A DNA stretch of 15,733 bases from Polymorphobacter_B sp038225475 (GTDB lineage: Bacteria; Pseudomonadota; Alphaproteobacteria; Sphingomonadales; Sphingomonadaceae), in contig JBBRRA010000020.1 in the NCBI GenBank assembly GCA_038225475.1, forward strand, positions 1-15,733, given 5' to 3'. Below the pieces are notes generated by a model, which was not told the DNA's origin, did no database searches, and saw nothing but the letters and a program-made list of their open reading frames with translations. Both the position numbers and the translations under genes were made by a program. Below, in pieces: positions 1 to 6,613 of this stretch; the first letter of the stretch is position 1; each line of letters starts with the position of its first letter.

Positions 1-348
1 ATAGCACTGCCCGGACCACGCCCGTCGGCGGAGAAACGCGGCTATGGCAACGAGCACCGCGTGCTCCGCGACAGGCAGCTGGCGCGCGAACCCTGTTGCC
101 GATTCTGTTTAGCCGAAGGCCGCGGCAAGGTGGTCGCGACGGTGCTCGATCATATCGAGCCGTTCCGCGATGCAAACGGCGACTTCGTCGGCAAGCTGTG
201 GGGCGACCCGAAAAATCACCGATCGTTATGTGGCCCCTGTCACGACGCGCGCGGCGCCCGCCGTAACCGACCCGAAAAGCCACCGGGCGCCGCTGCCGAC
301 GGCAGGCCGCTCGATCCCGGACATCCATGGAGCAGGCCGCGAATATAA
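1..348 (+). CDS. HNH endonuclease, 5' end cut off by the window edge
   Basis: This reading frame is open at base 1, so the true start lies outside; 115 codons are visible before TAA at 346-348. It shows an HNH fold with zinc-ribbon cysteines: C33-x2-C36 and C77-x2-C80 (numbered from the window edge), with catalytic-type residues D50-H51, N72 and H81. The tail (DGRPLDPGHPWSR) matches the usual ending of small phage HNH proteins. Phage HNH proteins of this size are typically encoded beside the terminase genes; in HK97 the equivalent (gp74) stimulates terminase cutting at cos sites, so a role in DNA packaging is likely here. The position directly before the small terminase fits. Initiation at GTG 61 is possible, but it would remove the conserved RGYG...HR segment just upstream, so the longer protein is preferred. 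Product class is secure; role is inferred from the family. Confidence 0.9.
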   Translation: MALPGPRPSAEKRGYGNEHRVLRDRQLAREPCCRFCLAEGRGKVVATVLDHIEPFRDANGDFVGKLWGDPKNHRSLCGPCHDARGARRNRPEKPPGAAADGRPLDPGHPWSRPRI

Positions 349-508
349 CGCGACGCTCGCCAACGAATCGGCCCTCTGCTACAAAGCGGGGGGCAGGGGC
401 GCCGAAACGCGCATCCTGTTCGAAGATTTCGACCAGCAACCCGTTGAGCTCACCTATAGCGTCGGCGGTCCTAAAAGCGCGGCGCGCGAGCTGATCATCA
501 CCGGCTAG
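170..508 (+). CDS. Doubtful small ORF between HNH and terminase
   Basis: I do not recognise this frame. Its first half overlaps the HNH gene in another frame and looks like a shadow. Its last 50 or so codons (about 350-505) use mostly G or C at the third position and translate to a plausible soluble sequence containing a run such as RILFEDFDQQPVELTYSV before TAG at 506-508. That pattern suggests real coding, current or decayed, in an otherwise gene-free 184-nt gap. Possible starts are ATG 170 and GTG 230; neither has a convincing ribosome binding site, so the true 5' end is uncertain. It could be a short unknown phage protein, a remnant of a longer gene, or chance. No function is proposed. 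Confidence 0.25.
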   Translation: MQTATSSASCGATRKITDRYVAPVTTRAAPAVTDPKSHRAPLPTAGRSIPDIHGAGREYNATLANESALCYKAGGRGAETRILFEDFDQQPVELTYSVGGPKSAARELIITG

Positions 509-532
509 GCCGCGAGGCGCGGGAGACAGCCG

Positions 533-928
533 ATGGCGCTCCCCGTCGCTAACCCGTCCGAACCCGACTGGGCGCTGCTGCTCAACGATGCACTCGATAT
601 CGCTGCCGCGCGTGACAGCTGGTTGATCGTTACTGCCGAGCTACGCGCCGCCGGACGCTGGACGCCGGCGAACGCGCATGCGGTCGAGCGGCTGTGCATC
701 GCCTACTGCCTGTATGACCGGGCGGCACGCGAAGTCCTCGAGCACGGCGCAATCACCAGGGCCGCAAAGACCAAGGTGCCGCAGTACAGCCTGCATTTCA
801 CCGTGCTCGGTAACATGGACGGCGTCGCCACCCGGCTCGAGGCCGAGCTGATGATCAGCCCGCGCAAGCGGGGCAAGACACCGTTCAAAGCGGCAAAGGC
901 GACCGGCAGCGGGGCGATCGAGCTTTGA
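533..928 (+). CDS. terS: Phage terminase small subunit, P27 family
   Basis: A 131-residue protein with the look of the P27-type small terminase (Terminase_4): a helical N-terminal half (residues about 12-75, with AAARDSWLIVTAEL and HAVERLCIAYCLYDRAAREV) followed by a short conserved C-terminal part (PQYSLHFTVLGNMDGVATRLEAELMISP) and a basic tail. Small terminases form rings that recognise the packaging start on phage DNA and hand it to the large subunit. The ATG at 533 follows GGGAGA (521-526) by 6 nt, which supports this start. The stop TGA (926-928) overlaps the TTG start of the large terminase by 4 nt, so the two are translationally coupled. Length is normal for the family. Confidence 0.88.
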   Translation: MALPVANPSEPDWALLLNDALDIAAARDSWLIVTAELRAAGRWTPANAHAVERLCIAYCLYDRAAREVLEHGAITRAAKTKVPQYSLHFTVLGNMDGVATRLEAELMISPRKRGKTPFKAAKATGSGAIEL

Positions 929-2766
929 CCGACCGCACCACTGCCTATGCCCAGTACGTCGTCGCAGGCCAGATCATCGCCGGCGAGCTGGTGATCGCGG
1001 CGTGCAAGCGTCACCTGGCCGATATCGAACATGGGCCGACCCGCAGCCTGGTGTGGCTGCCCGACGCGGCCGAGCGGATGATCGCAAGCTACCCGACCTA
1101 TTTCACGATCACCGACGGTCCGTTGGCCGGCGAACCGTTCGAGCTGCTCGACTGGATGGCGTTCTGCACCGGCTCGCTGTTCGGCTGGCATGTCCGGCTC
1201 GGCACCGGCGAACTGCGCTGGCGATTCGACGAGGCGTATATCGAGACCGCCAAGGGGCAGGGGAAAAGTCCGTGGCTCGCAGGCACTTGCCTGTTGGCGA
1301 TGGCGGGGCTCGGCCGCAAACGCGCACAGGTGTTCGTCACCGGCCCCAAGGACGACCAGGCGATGGTCACGATGGCGGACGCTGCCGCGATGGTGCGCTC
1401 GACGATCCCGGGCCAGGACGAAGGCGTGACGCTCGAAAGCGAGCAGAAATTCAAGGTCGCCGGGCTTGGCGCGAATGCCCACACGATCGAGCACCTCGCC
1501 ACGCGCTCGGTGTTCCGCACGATGTCGGGATCAGCGACCAAGATCAGCGGGCCGCGTCCGGACCTCGTCGGCGTCGATGAAATCCATGAGCTGACGACGG
1601 TCAACCTGATTGACATGTGGCAGGCGGCGCTCGCCAAGAACCCACGCGGCGGTCTGCTGCTCGGACTGACCAATACGCCGGCGCAGACGCAGAACGTCGG
1701 CTCCTATTATTCCGAGCGCGCGCAGCGGGTCGTGCTCGGCACCGATATCAACGACGCGCTGTTCGTTTTCATCACCCGCGTCGACGTGCTCGACCGCGAG
1801 CGCGTGTTCGACACGCCCGAGGTATGGATCAAGGCGATGCCGGCGCTCGGCATCACCTATCCGGTCGAGAATATCGAACGCGAGGTCGCAAAGGCGCGGG
1901 TCAATCCGTCCGAAGCGGCGCGGGTCAAGCGACTGTATTTCGGGATCCCGACCGGGGCGGTCGATTTCTGGCTCGACGATCCGACACTGTGGGATGCAGC
2001 CGTCGGCGACGTCGACCCGGCGACGCTCGTCAACCGGCGCTGCTGGCTGGCGCTCGACTTGTCCGACAAACACGACCTGACCGCGCTGACCGCAGCGTTC
2101 GAGATTCCGGCGCCGACCGAAGCCGATCCGTCGGCAGTACATATCGAGACGTTTGCCTGGTACTGGACGACAGGTGCCAACATCGAGGCGCGCGAGCGGC
2201 AGGACGGCATGCCGTACCGCCTGTGGGCCGCTCAGGGCTTCATCACGATTGTCCCGGGCGCGTCGATCGACAAGGAATTGATCGCCGCCAAGGTCCAGGA
2301 GCTGGCGGAATGGCTGGCGGTCGAGTTTCTCGCCTATGACGTCGCCAAGATGTTCAGCTTCATCGAGGCGTGCGAGCGCATCGGCTTCGACGTCTGGAAG
2401 TACAAGGGCGCCGACGAACGTGCCGGCAAAGGCCTCAAACTGGTAGCGCACGGGCAGGGTACGCGAATTGCGTTTGCCGAAAAGCAGCTCTGCATGCCGA
2501 CCAGTGTCGAGGCGCTCGAAGACCGCATCCGTAATGGCACGCTGACAATCGGCCGGTCGCCGGTGACCTACGCGTGCGCTGCCAACGCGGCGCCGGTCAC
2601 CGACACTGTCGGCAACAAGGCTTTCGACAAGCAGCGCTCGCGCGGCCGGATCGACGGGCTGGTGACACTGGCGATGGCAGTCGGTGCCGCAGCGATGCAT
2701 GTAAAGGCCCGGCCGGCGCCGCGGCTGTTGCCGCTCACCCGCGCCCCCGGCGTCCTGAAATTGTGA
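925..2766 (+). CDS. terL: Phage terminase large subunit
   Basis: A 613-residue packaging motor of the Terminase_1 (HK97/P27) type. It has an N-terminal ATPase, with a Walker A-like loop AKGQGKS at residues 109-115, Walker B LVGVDE at 214-219 and a coupling motif LGLTNTP at 246-252. The C-terminal nuclease shows candidate metal-binding aspartates D378 (LALDLS), D472 (AYDVAKM) and D577 (RIDGL). It uses ATP to drive DNA through the portal and cuts the concatemer. Start is TTG 925, overlapping the small-subunit stop as TTGA; no other start fits as well. Walker A deviates from the strict GxxxxGKS form, as is common in terminases. All core motifs are present, so it should be active. Assignment is firm. 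Confidence 0.96.
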   Translation: MTDRTTAYAQYVVAGQIIAGELVIAACKRHLADIEHGPTRSLVWLPDAAERMIASYPTYFTITDGPLAGEPFELLDWMAFCTGSLFGWHVRLGTGELRWRFDEAYIETAKGQGKSPWLAGTCLLAMAGLGRKRAQVFVTGPKDDQAMVTMADAAAMVRSTIPGQDEGVTLESEQKFKVAGLGANAHTIEHLATRSVFRTMSGSATKISGPRPDLVGVDEIHELTTVNLIDMWQAALAKNPRGGLLLGLTNTPAQTQNVGSYYSERAQRVVLGTDINDALFVFITRVDVLDRERVFDTPEVWIKAMPALGITYPVENIEREVAKARVNPSEAARVKRLYFGIPTGAVDFWLDDPTLWDAAVGDVDPATLVNRRCWLALDLSDKHDLTALTAAFEIPAPTEADPSAVHIETFAWYWTTGANIEARERQDGMPYRLWAAQGFITIVPGASIDKELIAAKVQELAEWLAVEFLAYDVAKMFSFIEACERIGFDVWKYKGADERAGKGLKLVAHGQGTRIAFAEKQLCMPTSVEALEDRIRNGTLTIGRSPVTYACAANAAPVTDTVGNKAFDKQRSRGRIDGLVTLAMAVGAAAMHVKARPAPRLLPLTRAPGVLKL

Positions 2767-2773
2767 GGTGCCG

Positions 2774-4030
2774 ATGGGTCTGATCGCGCGCTTCGCCGAT
2801 CGCTTGGGGTATGCGCCCAAGAACTTGACGGCGCTGTCTGGCCTTGCGCCGGGCGGCGACAGCTGGAACGCTTTTACCGGCGGCTATGCGGGTGGCCCAG
2901 TGCTGTCGGAGCGCGAGGCGCTGACGGTTTCGGCGATCTACGCCTGCGTCAACCTTATTGCCGGTGCGATTTCCGGGCTGCCGCTCAACCAGTACATTCG
3001 CACGTCTGACGCGCCGCAGCGGGTCGAGAACAGCCTCGACGATGTTTTCAACCTCGAAATGACGCCGCGCTGGGGTGCGCCATCGGGCTGGGAATTCATT
3101 ACCCAGAACCTGCTGCTGCCCGGGGACGGGTTTGCGCGGATCCTGCGCGGGCCTGGCGGCATCGTGACCGGACTCGAGCCACTCGCCTATCTCCGCGTGG
3201 TTCCATATCTGATCCCCGACGCCTCGCGACTGATCTACACGGTTATGCCAGATCCGAACGCCATGCCTCCGCACGGCGGCATGCAGGTGATCGATCAGGA
3301 CGACATGTTGCATTTCCCGGGGTTCGGGTTCGATGGCCGGCGCGGGCTTTCGCCGCTGCGCTATGCGCTACGGGTTGCGGGTTCGGTCGCCAAAGCCACG
3401 CAGGAATATTCGGCGGACTTCTTCCGCAACCAGGCCCGCCCTGATTTTTACTATAAGACCGATCAGGATCTGCAGGGCGAAGCGCTCGACCGCTTTCGGT
3501 CCGACATCGAGGCGGTGCACGGTTCGAACGGCGGTCGCCAGCATATCCCGGGGATCCTGACCAACGGCCTCGATATCAAGTCGGTCCAGCTGCCGTTCGA
3601 AGATATCCAGATGCTCGCGACCCGGCAGTTCCAGGTCGAGGAGATTGCCCGCATTTACGGCGTGCCGCCGTTTATGATCGGTCACAACGAAAAGACCACG
3701 AGCTGGGGCTCGGGCGTCGAGGCGATGGGCATCGGCTTCGTCAAATACGCGCTTCGGCAGCACCTGACCAAGATCGAGGCCGAGATCGCGCGCAAGATCT
3801 ACCGCAACCGGTCGCGTTTCGTCGAATTCGACACGCACATGCTCGAGCGTGCCGACATGAAGACGCGGTTTGAAGCGTTCCGTGTGGGTATCGGCCGCGC
3901 CGGCGAAACCGGCTTCATGACGCCGAATGAGGTTCGCGCGATGCTGCGCATGCCGCCGATCGACGGCGGCGCCGCGCTCGCCGTCCCGCCGATCTCCCCC
4001 GCTCAACCGAAGGGACTTATCGATGCATAA
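2774..4030 (+). CDS. Phage portal protein, HK97 family
   Basis: A 418-residue protein matching the Phage_portal family in length and order: N-terminal EREALTVSAIYACVNLIAGAIS, central DMLHFPGFGFDGRRGLSPL, and the late conserved stretch QVEEIARIYGVPPFMIGH. Portals form a 12-subunit ring at one capsid vertex through which DNA enters and leaves and to which the terminase and connector bind. ATG 2774 is chosen over the in-frame GTG at 2768 because GAGG at 2765-2768 sits 5 nt before the ATG, putting the GTG inside the ribosome binding site. It begins 7 nt after the terminase stop, and its last codons overlap the protease start. The low-complexity proline-rich end (PPISPAQP) is normal for the family. 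Confidence 0.96.
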   Translation: MGLIARFADRLGYAPKNLTALSGLAPGGDSWNAFTGGYAGGPVLSEREALTVSAIYACVNLIAGAISGLPLNQYIRTSDAPQRVENSLDDVFNLEMTPRWGAPSGWEFITQNLLLPGDGFARILRGPGGIVTGLEPLAYLRVVPYLIPDASRLIYTVMPDPNAMPPHGGMQVIDQDDMLHFPGFGFDGRRGLSPLRYALRVAGSVAKATQEYSADFFRNQARPDFYYKTDQDLQGEALDRFRSDIEAVHGSNGGRQHIPGILTNGLDIKSVQLPFEDIQMLATRQFQVEEIARIYGVPPFMIGHNEKTTSWGSGVEAMGIGFVKYALRQHLTKIEAEIARKIYRNRSRFVEFDTHMLERADMKTRFEAFRVGIGRAGETGFMTPNEVRAMLRMPPIDGGAALAVPPISPAQPKGLIDA

Positions 4031-4754
4031 CCGCCTGATGGCACTGTACAATGCCAACCGAGGCAAAGGCGCCCCGCTGGCGGTGGTTTCCGCCGGTCGC
4101 GAGGCGACGATCGAAGTCTATGACATGCTCGTCGCATGTCAGGCGGATGTCGATTGGTACGGCGGCGGCGTTGCGGCCGATAGTTTTGCCCGGATTATCC
4201 GCGGCCTCGATGTCGATACCATCCACCTTCGCATCAACTCGCCGGGCGGCGACGTGTTCGCCGGCGTCGCCATGGCGCAGGCGATCCGTGAAACTGCAGC
4301 GACGGTCATTGCCCATGTCGACGGCTACGCGGCTTCGGCGGCCTCGCTGCTCACTGTCGCTTCCGATCAGTGTGTGATCGCGCCTGGCGGCATGGTGATG
4401 ATCCACAAGGCGTGGACGATCGCGCTCGGCAATGCCGACGACATGATGGCCTGTGCCAGCTTGCTCGAGAAGATCGATGCCGACCTCGCTGCAGCTTATG
4501 CCGCAAAGGCCGGGAACGGTACCGACTGGCTCGCCGCAATGGCTGCCGAAACCTGGTACCGCGCCAACGAGGCAGTCGATGCCGGACTTTGCGATAGCAT
4601 CGCCGAACCCGCCGCCAAGGCTGCGGCTGCCAAGGCGTTCGATCTTTCCGCTTATTCTAATGCGCCTGCGCCTGCCAAACCGGCACCGGACGCCGTCGCT
4701 TCCGACGCTCGCCGCGCGCTGATCCATGCGCTGCGGCTGCGTACCCCTGCCTGA
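4023..4754 (+). CDS. Head maturation protease, ClpP-related (S14)
   Basis: A 243-residue serine protease of the ClpP type used by many HK97-like phages to cut the capsid scaffold domain during head maturation. Visible motifs: RINSPGGDVFAG at residues 70-81 (oxyanion region), catalytic Ser105 in GYAASAAS, catalytic His128 in MVMIHKAW, and an acidic residue after the helix KIDADLA (D152 or D154) as the likely third member. WYRANEAVDAGLCDSI near residues 178-193 is the usual ClpP-family end motif, followed by an Ala/Pro-rich linker. ATG 4023 has GGGA 8-11 nt upstream and overlaps the portal stop by 8 nt (ATGCATAA), indicating coupling. An open frame continues upstream to 3927 but lies inside the portal gene and is not conserved in style. 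Confidence 0.94.
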   Translation: MHNRLMALYNANRGKGAPLAVVSAGREATIEVYDMLVACQADVDWYGGGVAADSFARIIRGLDVDTIHLRINSPGGDVFAGVAMAQAIRETAATVIAHVDGYAASAASLLTVASDQCVIAPGGMVMIHKAWTIALGNADDMMACASLLEKIDADLAAAYAAKAGNGTDWLAAMAAETWYRANEAVDAGLCDSIAEPAAKAAAAKAFDLSAYSNAPAPAKPAPDAVASDARRALIHALRLRTPA

Positions 4755-4806
4755 CCCAATCGGGGTCACCACCAGCTGCACCGCGCTCGCGCGCTCGCAG
4801 ACCACC

Positions 4807-4831
4807 AGCCCCGCACCCGCGGGGCTTTTTT
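4807..4831 (+). terminator. Intrinsic terminator or attenuator before the capsid gene
   Basis: A perfect 8-bp GC-rich stem, AGCCCCGC (4807-4814) pairing with GCGGGGCT (4819-4826), has a 4-nt loop ACCC and runs into six T residues (4826-4831). This is a textbook intrinsic terminator on the + strand. It lies only 14 nt before the capsid ATG, leaving no room for a promoter after it. It therefore must be read through, at least partly, for capsid mRNA to be made from upstream, or it acts as an RNA end or processing structure. Confidence 0.85.
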
Positions 4832-4845
4832 ATGGAGAAGCAACG

Positions 4846-6078
4846 ATGAGCATTCAGGCTCTCCGCGAACAGCGCGCGGTCCATGCGAACACGCTGAACA
4901 CGCTGATCAAGGCCACCGAGGGCAAGGCGTGGACTGCCGACAACCAGGCGACGTACGATGCCGAGTTGGCGGCGATCGACGGTATCGACGCCCGCATCAA
5001 GAACATCACCGACTTCAACGAGCGGGTCGCGGCCGAAGCCACGCACACGAGCGTGATCGAGGCGGCCGACAAGCACGCCAAGGACAAGAAGTCGCCGCAG
5101 GCGGCAGTGTTCGCAAAGTGGCTGCGTCAGGGTGACAAGGGCATGTCGGCTGCCGACATCCAGGTCATCCAGAACACCATGAGCGTCGGCGGCGCGGGCA
5201 GCGAGGGCGGCTACACCGTTCCGATCGAGACCGTCACCACGTTGATCGAGCTGCTTAAGCAGTTCGGCGGCATGCGTGCGGCGGCGGGCATCCTCCTCAC
5301 CGGCACCGGTCACCCGATGTCGTTCCCGACTGCGAATGCTACCGGCGAAGTCGGCGAGCTGGTCGCGGAAAACACGACCACGACCGCGCTCGATACCGCG
5401 TTCGGTCTCGCCTCGCTGCCGGTCTTTATGTACAGCTCGAAGTCGATTGCGGTGCCGCTGCAGCTGCTTCAGGACAGCAACATCGACATCGAGGCATACA
5501 TCTACCGGCTGATCGCGACCCGTATCGGCCGCATCACCAACACCCACTACACGATCGGCACCGGCACCGGCCAGCCGAACGGATTGGTGACGGCGGCAGC
5601 GACCGGCTTTACTGCCGCAAACGGTACCACGCAGGTGACTTCGATCACTTACGATTCGATCATCGAGCTTCAGCATTCGGTCGATCCGGCATACCGCAAC
5701 ACCGGCAAGTGCAGCTTCATGCTGCACGACACCTCGGTGAAGGTGCTGCGCAAGATCAAGGACAACAACGCTCGTCCGATCTTCGTGCCGGGTTTCGAGA
5801 TCGGCAATCCGATGGGCGCTCCCGACACGCTGGTCGGCGCACCGATCCTCGTCAACCAGGACGTGCCGGTGATGGCTGCTGGCGCCAAGTCGCTGCTGTT
5901 CGGCGATTACAGCTACTACACCATTCGCGACGCAATGGACTCGGTGCTGTTCCGCCGCTTCGACGATTCGGCGTTCGGTCTCAAGGGCCAGGTCGGCTTC
6001 TGCGGCTGGCTGCGCTCGGGCGGTAACCTGCTCGACAACGGCGGCGCGGTCCGCGCCTTCGTCAACGCCGCCAGCTAA
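4846..6078 (+). CDS. Major capsid protein, HK97 fold
   Basis: A 410-residue HK97-type capsid subunit (Phage_capsid family). Residues 1 to about 105 are the helical, charged scaffold-like delta domain (for example ATYDAELAAIDGIDARIKNI). The mature shell domain begins near residue 115 at SVGGAGSEGGYTVP, a typical region for protease cleavage, and ends with the conserved late part around FGDYSYYTIRDAM and FRRFDDSAFGLKGQVGF. Many copies build the icosahedral head; the ClpP-type protease encoded just upstream is expected to remove the delta domain. ATG 4846 is preceded by GGAGAAG (4834-4840) with 5 nt spacing. The frame is open upstream to 4726 but that part includes the terminator hairpin. The gene is flanked by hairpins on both sides. 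Confidence 0.96.
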   Translation: MSIQALREQRAVHANTLNTLIKATEGKAWTADNQATYDAELAAIDGIDARIKNITDFNERVAAEATHTSVIEAADKHAKDKKSPQAAVFAKWLRQGDKGMSAADIQVIQNTMSVGGAGSEGGYTVPIETVTTLIELLKQFGGMRAAAGILLTGTGHPMSFPTANATGEVGELVAENTTTTALDTAFGLASLPVFMYSSKSIAVPLQLLQDSNIDIEAYIYRLIATRIGRITNTHYTIGTGTGQPNGLVTAAATGFTAANGTTQVTSITYDSIIELQHSVDPAYRNTGKCSFMLHDTSVKVLRKIKDNNARPIFVPGFEIGNPMGAPDTLVGAPILVNQDVPVMAAGAKSLLFGDYSYYTIRDAMDSVLFRRFDDSAFGLKGQVGFCGWLRSGGNLLDNGGAVRAFVNAAS

Positions 6079-6086
6079 GCGGCATC

Positions 6087-6125
6087 CCCGCGCTGGTGCA
6101 CATGCACCGGCGCGGGCTTCATTTT
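6087..6125 (+). terminator. Strong hairpin after the capsid gene, probable terminator
   Basis: Bases 6087-6099 pair with 6104-6116 to give a 13-bp stem (one G-T pair, the rest Watson-Crick) with loop ACAT, starting 9 nt after the capsid stop. It is followed by CTTCATTTT, a T-rich but imperfect tract. A second small hairpin (GCAGC-GAAC-GCTGC, 6126-6139) follows at once. The pair could end or reduce transcription after the capsid gene or protect the abundant capsid mRNA from 3' decay. Confidence 0.7.
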
Positions 6126-6170
6126 GCAGCGAACGCTGCGCTCATCCTCACAATTTAGGAGCACCCCGTC

Positions 6171-6542
6171 ATGGGCAAGGCATGCGATACCAGCGTCCAG
6201 GACGGCGCGCTGAACGTCATCAAGACCAACGTCACCCGCATGGTGGCCACGGTGGGCCAACCGGCGAGCTTTGCGCTCGCCGTTTCGGGCACGCTCGTCC
6301 AGGCGACGATGTCGACCGGCGACTTCACGCTCGCCGCCGGCGTCGTCTCGGGACGGCGCGTGTCGGTCGCGGGCAAGGCCGGGCTGACGGTTGCCACCGC
6401 CGGCACCGCCGATCACGTCTCGCTCCTCGACATCACCAACAGCAAGCTGCTGTACACCACGACCTGCCCGGGCGTGGCGCTGACCGCGGGCGCGACCTGC
6501 TCGATCGCCGTGTTCGATATCGAAATCCAGGCTCCCGCCTGA
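6171..6542 (+). CDS. Small phage protein of unknown function, possibly structural
   Basis: A 123-residue protein that I cannot assign. It has a short helical start (QDGALNVIKTNVTRMV), then an apparently beta-rich body with conserved-looking patches: ATVGQPASFALAVSG, GDFTLAAGVVSGRR and ATAGTADHVSLLDITNSKLL. Three cysteines (C5, C99, C110). Its overall plan (short helix, then small beta domain with a GTADHxxL motif) resembles short proteins seen beside fibre or capsid genes in other phages. A head decoration or fibre-associated role is possible but unproven. ATG 6171 follows AGGAG (6157-6161) by 9 nt. No signal peptide or membrane segment is visible. It lies between two hairpins and may be a separately tuned message. 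Confidence 0.75.
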   Translation: MGKACDTSVQDGALNVIKTNVTRMVATVGQPASFALAVSGTLVQATMSTGDFTLAAGVVSGRRVSVAGKAGLTVATAGTADHVSLLDITNSKLLYTTTCPGVALTAGATCSIAVFDIEIQAPA

Positions 6543-6547
6543 TTTTT
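6528..6547 (+). terminator. Weak intrinsic terminator overlapping the end of the small unknown gene
   Basis: CAGGC (6528-6532), loop TCCC, GCCTG (6537-6541) form a 5-bp GC-rich hairpin followed by A and five T residues (6543-6547). The structure covers the stop codon TGA (6540-6542). The stem is short, so leaky termination is likelier than a full stop. A near copy of the hairpin follows at 6561-6574 without a T tract. Confidence 0.45.
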
Positions 6548-6560
6548 CGCGGCGGGGTAC

Positions 6561-6574
6561 CAGGCTACGGCCTG
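6561..6574 (+). other. Second CAGGCT hairpin with a TACG loop
   Basis: CAGGC-TACG-GCCTG folds into a 5-bp stem closed by C-G around a UACG loop, a member of the very stable UNCG tetraloop class (established RNA knowledge). It differs from the hairpin at 6528-6541 at only two of 14 positions. No T tract follows, so it is not a terminator by itself. It lies in the 71-nt gap before the fibre genes; its role is unknown. Confidence 0.4.
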
Positions 6575-6613
6575 ATGCCCTGCCAGCATTCCTCGAGCGC
6601 GGGAGACTAGGCC

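Noticed and set aside
1531..2820. 429-codon minus-strand open frame opposite the large terminase
   Set aside because: It is a typical GC-rich antisense shadow: rich in Arg, Asp and His, without motifs, and opposite a protein with all terminase motifs. The same holds for the minus-strand frames at 703-1494, 2735-3313, 4657-5727, 7211-8116, 8216-9088 and 9733-11154.
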